Origin: Parietichytrium sp. I65-24A
Taxonomy: Eukaryota; Sar; Bigyra; Thraustochytrida; Thraustochytriidae
Length of the DNA: 64,000 bases
Assembly (NCBI GenBank): GCA_012862575.1
Contig: BLSF01000093.1
Span: 51,908 to 115,907, forward strand
Direction of reading: 5' to 3'
In this document: one piece after another, positions 1-8,602 of the stretch
Layout: each line of letters begins with the position of its first letter
Numbering within the stretch: position 1 is the first letter of the stretch
The notes under the pieces: model-generated
Told to the model about the DNA's origin: nothing
The model's input: only the letters and a program-made list of their open reading frames with translations
The model's database searches: none
Position numbers and translations under genes: made by a program

Positions 1-286
1 TGTTAAGAGAGGTGCAGTGAAATTGTAACTTGGCTGTTTTGGTTTTCAAGTTGAACGATGTTGTTTATAAGTAAACTTTTGAAAATTGTTCGATGAAGTT
101 GGTGGTTCGTATTTCAGTGGCTTGGAAGATGCGGCGCAATGCTGGCGGTTCGTTTCGTCTCCGGAGTGTTTGGTATTTAATGTTTAGTATGCCGCGAGAG
201 TGGGAGATCATGGTAGACCATGGTCGATGGGATGTCCCGAAGAAGTGGAGGATTTGTTCGAAATTTGATGGAATAGGCTGTCGTTC

Positions 287-420
287 ATCGTTCATTGTTC
301 ACCATTCATCATTCATCACTCATCGTTCATCATTCATCGTTCATCGTTTATCATTCATCGTTCATCGTTCATCGTTCATCGTTCATCGTTCATCATTCAT
401 CATTCTTCATTCTTCATTCA
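287..420. repeat. Imperfect 7-base tandem repeat (TTCATCG/TTCATCA)
   Basis: About 18 imperfect units of TTCATCG, TTCATCA and variants follow each other. Because 7 is not a multiple of 3, the repeat leaves a frame open and creates a spurious Ser/His/Phe-rich reading frame. Confidence 0.9.
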
Positions 421-1182
421 GAACATCGTTCATCGATGATCGAAAGAGTCCATAGTGAGACACTCTGATCGTCGAACATGGAGAAGTTCCGGCCCCAATA
501 ACCATTCATGCACTGTCAATCAACGATCACATATGAGCAGTCCAAGCTGCTTCGAACATCTGGTTCCAATGAATCGAATGGGTTTGCTCGCAGTTTCAAA
601 AAAGTCTTTCTCCTTTCAATTGGTCAAAGTGCGAGGACTCCTATCTCTGCCATTAACCAAACCCATAGCAAACAGAAACGCTTTTGGAGACGCAGATATT
701 AGCTGCTAGCTACCTCGAATCAAGGTAGCAGGTACTAACCCGGCACTAAATATACCTATAGCGGGTGTAAGGTTTACGAGAAAAGGATCAAAAGGAGCAT
801 TCCCTATCCGTTACGAATCCTCAGAACTCAAATTCACTGTCAGAACTTGAACTTCGAACTAATTACTTCAACGTTGAACAAGTGTGCAGTGAATGAATGC
901 CAATGCAACTGAGTCCACTGACATTGGAAAGAGAAATGGGAAATGGCGCTGACAATTGAAATGGCAATACCAGCGCCAATGTCAGCAAATGCAACGTGTC
1001 CGTGTCTCAGCAGAGCTCACCAGCAGACTAGATTTGCCACTCATTCAGCCTTAACCTTAACTTGGGACGTTCGTTTCCGCAATTTCAATTCAAGCTCTTG
1101 CGTCGACCCAGCGGCAAATGATCAACCAAACAAACAAAAAACAAACAAACCAATCAATGAATGAATGAAGCACTCACTCAAT

Positions 1183-1246
1183 TTATCGATCAATCAATCG
1201 ATTAATCAATCAAATGAAATCAATCGATCGATCGATCGATCAATCA
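1183..1246. repeat. ATCA/ATCG tetranucleotide tract
   Basis: Runs of ATCA give way to four perfect ATCG units and then back to ATCA. ATCG runs are self-complementary, so the tract could fold back on itself. Confidence 0.85.
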
Positions 1247-2012
1247 ACTCGCAAGTATCGAGATGGTTGACGCAGCGTTACTTGGACAGAGCAAGCTGAG
1301 CAGGCGCTGGCAGTGCAACTAGGTAGGTAGGTAGCAGCTACTCAGGAGAGCGATGGCGCGGAGGAGCGCAAGTGGCGCAAGGGTATTTGGGACTTGTGGT
1401 TGCTAGCGGCACGAAGAGGGCAAAAGGTAGCAGCTTGGCCAAGTTGTCGAAGATGTGCATGGAGAGACATGTAAACGCAGCTAGGTTGACGTGCTGAGAG
1501 TAGGAACCGCGTTGACGCGAAGGAGACGAGTATAGATTGGTGATAGAAAGAAAACAAATAATTTTCATCGGCGAGAGAGTCGCAATGGCCTCGTGGCGAA
1601 CGTGTAGCCCTCAGACAGAACAGTATAAGACAGCGGAAAGAAAGAAAGAAATGCCGCGAGCAGATTCTGGAAGGGTGACCGCTTTCTAATTGGAAAGTTC
1701 TCGGCCATAGCAATCCCGCGCTGCACACAGAGAACGCTTGCTCGCTAAACCTGCGCGATGCCGTAGAGACATGAGGCGACTGCTAAGGGTTTGTGGAGAA
1801 TTCGATTCTCACAGTTGTCTTCCTGCCTTGACTCAGCGTTGCAAGTTGCAATCCCCCATTCGTGTAAGCTGCCGACTGCAGATCGTGGAATCAACAGGAA
1901 GCAAAGCGCACGGGAATCCAATTCGGACAGACGGCTTGCGGATAGTCACGAGCTATACAGCCGCATTTGCGCAACGAGCGAGACAGCCTCAGGGGTGCGA
2001 GGGCGAGTGAAC

Positions 2013-2477
2013 ATGCCTCGACTGGACGAAGAGAGCAAGTTTGCGGAGAGCAAAAGCGATGGCGGGTCCAACAAGCTGAACAAGATGCTTCAGGGCCGCG
2101 GAAATGGCGACGTTCTCAGGAATCTCTATCCTTTCTACCAGAGCAAGATTTCACACGGACTGGAGGAATTTTACGACGAATTTGCACTCGAGTTTGATGA
2201 TGAGGAGGAGCACAAGTTGGTATACTTTGACATTTTCAAAAAGTATGAAGACTTGTTCGAGAGCTTTTTGGAAGAGTTCATCGAAGAGAATCACCTTGAC
2301 AGCAAGGTTTTCTACGCTGAGTTGAACGACGCAGTGGAAAACTCAGGAAAGTCCCAGATCTTGGTCAAGCTTGTAGCAGCACAAACCAACTACGACTTTT
2401 TCGTGAGCCTGATGAAGGACAAAGCCAGGGAAATTCGCAAATCCGGAGGCGGTAGCTCTCGGAACAACAAAAAGTAA
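2013..2477 (+). CDS. BART-domain protein (ARL2BP/CFAP36-like)
   Basis: A 154-residue acidic protein. Residues about 40-135 match the BART domain, the helical fold that binds the small GTPases ARL2 and ARL3. The diagnostic core is visible as FDDEEEHKLVYFDIFKKY followed by a Glu-rich helix. ARL2-binding proteins act in tubulin folding and mitochondrial or ciliary traffic; which role applies here is not visible. The start is the first ATG of an open frame with no upstream Met (MPRLDEE). The stop TAA lies inside AAAGTAAGC, which resembles a splice donor, and a poly-T/GACAG acceptor follows at 2585. The true C-terminus may therefore lie in a second exon (2586-2673). ARL2BP and the CFAP36 family cannot be told apart here. 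Confidence 0.8.
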   Translation: MPRLDEESKFAESKSDGGSNKLNKMLQGRGNGDVLRNLYPFYQSKISHGLEEFYDEFALEFDDEEEHKLVYFDIFKKYEDLFESFLEEFIEENHLDSKVFYAELNDAVENSGKSQILVKLVAAQTNYDFFVSLMKDKAREIRKSGGGSSRNNKK

Positions 2478-2585
2478 GCGTCTGTGCGACTTGTCATCCT
2501 CGCTGAATTTTAGAGCATTGTTGGACGAAAGAAGAGCAAAGAGTTGAATGTTTCATTTCCAATTTTTCCATTTTTTTTTTGACAG

Positions 2586-2673
2586 CAAATCTTCTTTTCG
2601 CCGTTTGCCTATTCGCTCAAGCAAAGCTCCAACCGACCCTTCTGTCAAACAACTTCCCGTTTTTCCCGGTTAA
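2586..2673 (+). other. Candidate last exon of the BART gene
   Basis: If the GTAAGC at 2474 is a donor and the ten-T tract ending GACAG at 2585 is the acceptor, the 112-base intron has the size class of the proven introns here. The splice restores frame and adds 29 basic residues (ending VKQLPVFPG) before TAA at 2671. The total would be 182 residues. The acceptor closely resembles the one of ABCG intron 3. Confidence 0.5.
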
Positions 2674-2809
2674 TTTCACACTGTCGATGAGAAATGCGAA
2701 ACAATCCATGCCTTTTTATCTTTTATCTTCGCTGAAACAGTCATCTACAATTTTTGAAAAAAAAAATTGATGAGCTAGAGCGCATTATCACATCAAGCAA
2801 AAAAAGGTT

Positions 2810-4582
2810 CTATTGAGCAGAAGGGAAGGAGCTGACTGGGAAGGTCCCGGAGCCTAAGCGAGCGAGCTCCACCAAAAAGGTCTTGGAGTTGTGCACGCTG
2901 GACCCACCCAGAACCACGTTCATGCCCACACCAGACTGGTTGATCTGATGCACGGCGGCGGCCTCCTCAAATGTGGCGCCGCCCAGAATAAAGACAATTA
3001 CATCTCGGGGCTTGTCCCTGGCATTGCCAGGTCCAAGAAATGGGTAGTCCGAGTCCTTAAGTTTTCCCTTGGACACCAGCTCGAGGATTTCGTGAAGCAA
3101 GGTTTTGTGCTGCGTGTACACGTTTTGCACACCTTTAACTCTCCTGGCAGCCAATTTGAGGGACTTGGAGAGCAAAGTGCTTTCGCCGAACAAATCGCCT
3201 CCACGCTTGCTCGCCCCTGCATGGGCGAGCATAAGGTCCACCAGTTGCACGTCCACGTCCGGGACGCCCTTGTCCCGCAGAATCCGTTTGAGTATGGGGA
3301 TCTGGTTCGCAGTGTGTGTTTCATAACGAATAGCATACAAAAGGACGAGTCTGACGGCGTCTACGGCGGATGTTCCCGGGCTAAGTATCTTGGACTTGAC
3401 CTCCTCCACCTGAGCAGCATGATCACTAGTACAAGCAAGCTCTTGCTCGAGCTGTGAGATGTCGAGTAACTTGTGTGTCTCTACGAGGCGGTTGACTTCG
3501 GCCAACACCGCAACGTGCTTGCTGACGTTGTTCTTGAACTGCTTGAGCTGGGGAAATCGCTCAACGAAATCCTGCATAGCCTCGATGGTATCCATTTTCT
3601 TGTGATCCGCAGTCTTGCTCTGCAAGTCTTGCAGCAGATTGTGCACCGCTGTGCCGAGGTCACCAAAATTGGAGTACATGTGTTCGCTGAAGAAAGGGTC
3701 AGACACCGACAAGACCACCTCCTCCATGTCGGACTTGACGCCAGGAGCGTTTTTCAGGCTGACGCGGTTGTTGCGAATGCCGAGGAGCTCATGCACCATT
3801 GCCTGGTATGTCCACTGCGTCAGCAGAGGGGTAATCGGGTCATCGCGACGATCCAGGACGAGCAAGAGGGCAGAAGAATGGCCATCGCGAAAGTCAAATA
3901 GCTGCTTTTCACGCTCCATTTGAAGCTTGACCTCCCGACACAGATCCTGGCACCAAGCGCTCTTGCGCTGGAAGCGAATTGCCGGTCGCTTTTTAAAGGA
4001 GAGTAGTGCGGCGACCAGACCCTCCACAGTCCGAAGAAACGAGGACTTTTCCGTTTTCGACTCGCGGCTGCGAGGGAGGCTCTGCAACAAGCTGTCGTTC
4101 ACGTTGAGCGAGAACAGCTCCTCATTCACAGCGTAATAATCCGCGTAAAACTCTTGCACCTGCTTGACGAGATCATTCTCATCCGCGTCCGCGAGCTGCT
4201 GGAGCAGATCCTGCGCGCAAATGTTGGAGAAGAACACGTGGTACTCGCCGTAATGCGGATTCTTCAGCTCTTGCCTGATCGCGAGCACATTGGACCGCGT
4301 CGGCCTGCAGAAGATAACACCTTTCAGATGCATCATCGTTTCCCTCGCATCTGGCAGCGACGCAGTAAGAAACACCTCCTTCTCCAAGATCTTGCTCTGC
4401 GTGAACACCATTGAAATGATACCCTTCGTCTCCCAGTCCAGCAGCAGCGCCTTCATGCCGCTAATTCCGCTCAGCATCTTCTCAAAGTACGCTTCCACAG
4501 CCTGCGTCGGGCTCAGGCTCGCGCCGCCATCTTTCTGAAGATGCCCGAACCCAACCTCCTTCGGACCGCTCGCCAAACTCAT
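2810..4582 (-). CDS. VPS45: VPS45, Sec1/Munc18 (SM) protein
   Basis: A single-exon SM protein of 590 residues (human VPS45 has 570). It binds a syntaxin-type SNARE and supports vesicle fusion at the trans-Golgi network and endosomes. The N-terminal part carries the VPS45-type block (GMKALLLDWETKGIISMVFT, then KEVFLTASL). The middle has the SM signature ALLLVLDRRDDPITPLLTQW, and the C-terminal part has VIVFILGGATFEEA. The open frame extends 17 codons upstream to another Met, but MSLASGPKEV at 4582 is the better start because the extension is unlike the family. A CT microsatellite lies about 60 bases upstream. The gene is convergent with the BART gene. Confidence 0.95.
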   Translation of the reverse strand: MSLASGPKEVGFGHLQKDGGASLSPTQAVEAYFEKMLSGISGMKALLLDWETKGIISMVFTQSKILEKEVFLTASLPDARETMMHLKGVIFCRPTRSNVLAIRQELKNPHYGEYHVFFSNICAQDLLQQLADADENDLVKQVQEFYADYYAVNEELFSLNVNDSLLQSLPRSRESKTEKSSFLRTVEGLVAALLSFKKRPAIRFQRKSAWCQDLCREVKLQMEREKQLFDFRDGHSSALLLVLDRRDDPITPLLTQWTYQAMVHELLGIRNNRVSLKNAPGVKSDMEEVVLSVSDPFFSEHMYSNFGDLGTAVHNLLQDLQSKTADHKKMDTIEAMQDFVERFPQLKQFKNNVSKHVAVLAEVNRLVETHKLLDISQLEQELACTSDHAAQVEEVKSKILSPGTSAVDAVRLVLLYAIRYETHTANQIPILKRILRDKGVPDVDVQLVDLMLAHAGASKRGGDLFGESTLLSKSLKLAARRVKGVQNVYTQHKTLLHEILELVSKGKLKDSDYPFLGPGNARDKPRDVIVFILGGATFEEAAAVHQINQSGVGMNVVLGGSSVHNSKTFLVELARLGSGTFPVSSFPSAQ

Positions 4583-5448
4583 CTCGCCTGCAAATATATA
4601 CTCTCCTTGGCGCCTATCTGCCCAACGTTTCAATTGCCACTCTCTCTCTCTCTCTCTCTCTCTTTCAATGTCTCTTTTTCTCTCTCTGTCTCGTTCGATC
4701 CACCTTACTTTGCTCGACCTTTCTAGGTCCCTATCATCTATTACTGCTCGCTACTGCTCGCTCTCTCACTGTTGTTTCGCGTTGGCCCAACGCTCTGCTG
4801 GGACGCGGGGAGACGAAGATGTAGAGTGTACGCGCCGAGGACACACACAGTGTTTCTCTCTCTGTCTCTCAATCTTTTCCTTGTGAGGGACAGCAAGGAA
4901 GTTCGGCCACACCAGCGGACTATGGAATTGTGGTAGTGGGGTTAATGGTAAGGAGGTGCTATTGATGGGATAGGTGGATGGCGTAGTGGAGGGTGAGAGG
5001 GTGTTAGGGGAAGATCGGAGGCTCGTTTGTTCTTTGGGACTGGAGCCGATTTTTTTTTAGTTTTGGGATTTATTTTTAAGCCTTTATTTTTTAATTTTTT
5101 GGTTTGTTTGTGTTCAAATGAAATGAAATGAAATGAAAGTTGTGATTATTTTTCTGTTCTTCGAAAGTTTCTGTTCTCTTGGTTATGTTTATAACTTATT
5201 GATTTTGCAATTTGGAAATGGAGCCAGGCGTAGGACTTTGAGTTGGGCGGAACTCGGCTCTCGGGTTTTCGACTGGCAATTGATCGATCCTACGATCAAG
5301 AACCGGGAACCCGAGCGAGAACCCGGAACCGAAATAATTAATTCAATTGTGAGAATTTGGAGTGTGAGAATATTCAGTTTCTAGGTCATATCATCATGGC
5401 GAGGAGAGTTTTATCGAGTTGTGAAGGGTACATGAAGCGCTTCGCGCT
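4583..5448. other. Intergenic: VPS45 upstream region
   Basis: It contains a (TC)n run at 4639-4664 and further CT-rich DNA to about 4880, which is probably the VPS45 promoter and 5' UTR. T-rich DNA and four GAAAT units lie near 5115. No gene is seen. Confidence 0.6.
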
Positions 5449-5853
5449 CTATTCGACGGTGATGCGCTTGCTCGCTTTCTCTGTCTTCTTGACCTTTGGA
5501 ATGGTCAGCGTCAAGACGCCGTTGTCGTGGGCAGCCTTGATGGCCTCCGTGTCGGCATTCTCAGGGAGCCGAATGGACCTGGACATGTGGCCGGTGCTGC
5601 GCTCCTCCCAGTGCACCTTGTCGTTGTCGCCCTTGGCCTCTTTCTTGAACTCTGCAGAGACGGTGAGGACGTCCTTGTCCAAGTTGATGTGAATGTCCTC
5701 CTTCTTGAGTCCCGGGATATCCACGTGCGCCACGAACGCATCCGGGGTCTCGCGCATGTCCATGGCGAACCCGGTCTTCATCGGCCACTCTGTGCTGCCG
5801 CTGCGAGCAAGCGCGAAGTCGTCGCCGAACATCGATCGAAGGAGAAGGGACAT
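5449..5853 (-). CDS. Small heat shock protein Hsp20, copy 1
   Basis: A 134-residue ATP-independent chaperone that holds unfolding proteins. The alpha-crystallin domain fills residues about 25-125 and ends in the conserved GVLTLTIPK strand; KKTEKASKRITVE follows. No targeting sequence is seen, so it is probably cytosolic. It is head-to-head with copy 2 (7175-7579). From the residues SGSTEW onward the two coding sequences are almost identical, including most third positions, whereas the first 17 codons and the flanks differ. Such a sharply bounded block suggests gene conversion or a recent inverted duplication. Confidence 0.93.
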   Translation of the reverse strand: MSLLLRSMFGDDFALARSGSTEWPMKTGFAMDMRETPDAFVAHVDIPGLKKEDIHINLDKDVLTVSAEFKKEAKGDNDKVHWEERSTGHMSRSIRLPENADTEAIKAAHDNGVLTLTIPKVKKTEKASKRITVE

Positions 5854-7174
5854 CTTGCCTTGCGTGCAATTTAAAATTTAAGGTATGCTCCGGTATATGT
5901 CGCGCTCTTTGTCCTGCAAGCTATCGCTCTTGTTCACTTTGGCTTTGGCTTTGGCTTTGGCTTTGGCTTTGACTTGAGATCTTGATTCTGGTTTTGATCT
6001 TTTCTGGATTGTCTGAATTTGGGGTCTGGTCTGTCACAAGTTTCAAAACGCTTCACACTCGTCGCTCACTACCGCCGACGATAATCATGTCCTAGTGGTA
6101 CTGCTAACGATACTGTTTACAGATGGTGTAATCACCAGGGAGACTTAAAGTTTTTGGCCATCTAGTATTATGTATGATAGAGTTGTATAGCTGAATCGTG
6201 TAGGCCATGAGACTGGATTAGCTGGTAAATAGGGAAAAGTCGTAGAGTTCGAGCGAAGTTTCGGGAAAGTTCTTAATGATGTCTTATTTTATTTCTTAAA
6301 ACCTTGGGGTAGGCAACCCGTACCAACTAGCTAATAGAAGTCGTACTAGTAGTTCCAGAATCTTCGAGGCTCTTGGAATTGATGGATGCTTGTGGATTTT
6401 GAGAACGAGAGATGGTTTTGGAGGGAACAAATCAGTGACTTGTCATTGGTGAAAAACTTTGTTTTTGATGTTTTTGAGATGTAATGCCGAGTGGCGTGCA
6501 TTCATGTTCCGCAACTTGAGGGCTGTGTTCCAGACGCTTCTGGACCGCAGCGTTACCGGTACTCAGTACCGGTACCGGTATCTTCAAAAAAATTAATGTT
6601 TTGTTCTGTTCCGTTCCGTTCCGTTCTGTTGCGTTCTGACTCGGAACTGATGGATCGTGACAGCGAAAGCGCTGACCATCACTATACCGGTACTAGTACT
6701 CGAGTAAAAAAAGCAAATGAATTAATTTTAATTATTTCAAATCTCGATCGAGAAGATTCCAGCACTGCGAAACAACAACCCCTTCATTGAACAAATATGT
6801 AAATGTATGCGTGAATGTGTTCGCGTTCCATAGGCAATCCATACACCGTGGACGACTGGAAGCTTCTGGATCGCGCTGTGTGGGTGGGTGGGTATTCCGT
6901 GCCAAGCTCCGGACCCCGTGAGTTATAGCGCCGGATACATTGCGTATCCAATATCCTTTTAATTAATGCTGCCACGGATTCTAGATGCTTCCAGAGTCGC
7001 TTCTAATCTGTTGTTGCAGCTCAATTTGGTCGGAGTTTGTCCTTAGAATGCGCGGCGAGCCTGATTCAGAATTTCAGAATTCAGACTTCAGAGCAGACCC
7101 CAAACTCGAGCAACGAGAAAGAAGAAGCGAGAAACGAGAAGAAAGTCAGGAGCAGAGCAACGGCGAAAGCGAAG
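5854..7174. other. Spacer between head-to-head Hsp20 genes
   Basis: This is presumably a shared, bidirectional upstream region. It holds a GGCTTT repeat (5941-5970), several TACCGGTACT-type palindromes near 6555-6710, and a TTCCG pentamer run near 6603-6630. I could not pick out heat shock elements with confidence, and no further gene is seen. Confidence 0.55.
5941..5970. repeat. (GGCTTT)5 microsatellite
   Basis: Five perfect 6-base units, about 90 bases upstream of Hsp20 copy 1. Confidence 0.9.
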
Positions 7175-7579
7175 ATGGCACTCCTTTTCAGATCCATGTT
7201 TGACGACAGCATGCCGCTCACGCGCAGCGGGAGCACAGAGTGGCCGATGAAGACCGGGTTCGCCATGGACATGCGCGAGACCCCGGACGCGTTCGTGGCG
7301 CACGTGGATATCCCGGGACTCAAGAAGGAGGACATTCACATCAACCTGGACAAGGACGTCCTCACCGTCTCTGCAGAGTTCAAGAAAGAGGCCAAGGGCG
7401 ACAACGACAAGGTGCACTGGGAGGAGCGCAGCACCGGCCACATGTCCAGGTCCATTCGGCTCCCTGAGAATGCCGACACGGAGGCCATCAAGGCTGCTCA
7501 CGACAACGGCGTCTTGACGCTGACCATCCCCAAGGTTAAGAAGACAGAGAAGGCGAGCAAGCGCATCAGCGTTGAATAA
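7175..7579 (+). CDS. Small heat shock protein Hsp20, copy 2
   Basis: 134 residues, the same length as copy 1 on the opposite strand. It begins MALLFRSMFDDSMPLTRSG, where copy 1 has MSLLLRSMFGDDFALARSG. After that the two proteins are identical except near the C-terminus (KRISVE against KRITVE). The ATG at 7175 is chosen because the two copies align from this codon, although the frame stays open upstream. Only a handful of synonymous differences are visible in about 350 bases, while the 5' and 3' flanks do not align. Confidence 0.93.
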   Translation: MALLFRSMFDDSMPLTRSGSTEWPMKTGFAMDMRETPDAFVAHVDIPGLKKEDIHINLDKDVLTVSAEFKKEAKGDNDKVHWEERSTGHMSRSIRLPENADTEAIKAAHDNGVLTLTIPKVKKTEKASKRISVE

Positions 7580-8428
7580 AGTCGCACTCTGGCACGCCGA
7601 CAAGGGCGTATCGACCGCGAAGTGTCCACCAAACACCCAGTACCATTCCACCTTTCCACCATTCCACTTGATCCATCGAAGAAGGACGCTCTTTAACATA
7701 ACACCAACATGAAAATAGCTTTACATTATTTGACATCCTCTCCTGCTTTCTCGCTTTTTGTTTTGACATCGTCATCGAGTATCATACTTTTCGAGAGGAG
7801 CTGGCTTGGCTTGCTTCGAAAGTAATGCTGAGCGGCCATCGATCAACGATCAATCGACGATCGGCGATTAATATAAGCAACAGTCGACGATCGACGATCA
7901 ACGATAAACAACCATTAATCAAAGTTCAATCGACGATGCCTCCTCGTCGCAAGGAGAATAAAAGGTTAAGAAAGAGAACCAGAGAACCAGAGCACCGCAA
8001 TGTTCAGTCTCTTAAAGACTCAAAAATTTGAAGCGGGAGTCTTTGTGGGCCCAAAACATGCTCAATAACAGCGAGTGCACTGCAAAAGCCGCGCAAACTG
8101 GTCATGAATATGACGACTAGCTCAAGAGGCGAAAGTTTTGATTGACAGTGAACGAATTGAGAACAAAAAGGAGTTGTGTTGAAAAAACACTACGTAGGTA
8201 CACTATTAATCATTTATGGTTATCCTTACGCCTCCACCTACAAAAGAACCAAAGAACCCTCTGCGGAACGCAATTTCAAATTTCAAATTCGAATTTTCGA
8301 AAATAAAGAAGGTAGGATCAGTAGGATCAGTTAGGACACCCTATAAAGCCTTGTACACAAACGCATACAGTGAACAAAACGAACATTCTCTGCGCAGTCA
8401 CGAAAAAGAAAGGAAAAGAGAGTGAAGC

Positions 8429-8463
<35 letters not shown>

Positions 8464-8602
8464 CGGCGAGGACACAATCACATACGCAAGTTCAGCGCAA
8501 AAGAAAGGTCCAAGTAAGAAATCATCAGAGAGATAGATAGAGAGAGGGGCAGGAGAAAAAAATAAAAAGTCAAAAGAGTGTGTCTCACCAGATCTTTAAA
8601 AG
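7580..8602. other. Intergenic: upstream of MSH2
   Basis: It holds short ATCAACGATC-like repeats around 7840-7930, a TGACAGTGAA motif near 8148, and a (GA)n run at about 8437-8463 that is probably in the MSH2 5' UTR. I looked for an exon coding the missing N-terminal domain of MSH2 and saw none. An in-frame TAA lies just before the MSH2 start codon. Confidence 0.5.

Larger units (their letters stand above)
1..2012. other. Intergenic left edge, no gene seen
   Basis: No reading frame here has recognisable protein character. The stretch holds a TTCATCG-type 7-base repeat, CACTGTCA motifs near 510 and 833, short AAAC, ATCA/ATCG and GGTA runs between about 1127 and 1335, and otherwise unremarkable AT-rich DNA. 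An open frame runs in phase into the BART gene from about 1791 but has no ATG before 2013. Confidence 0.6.
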
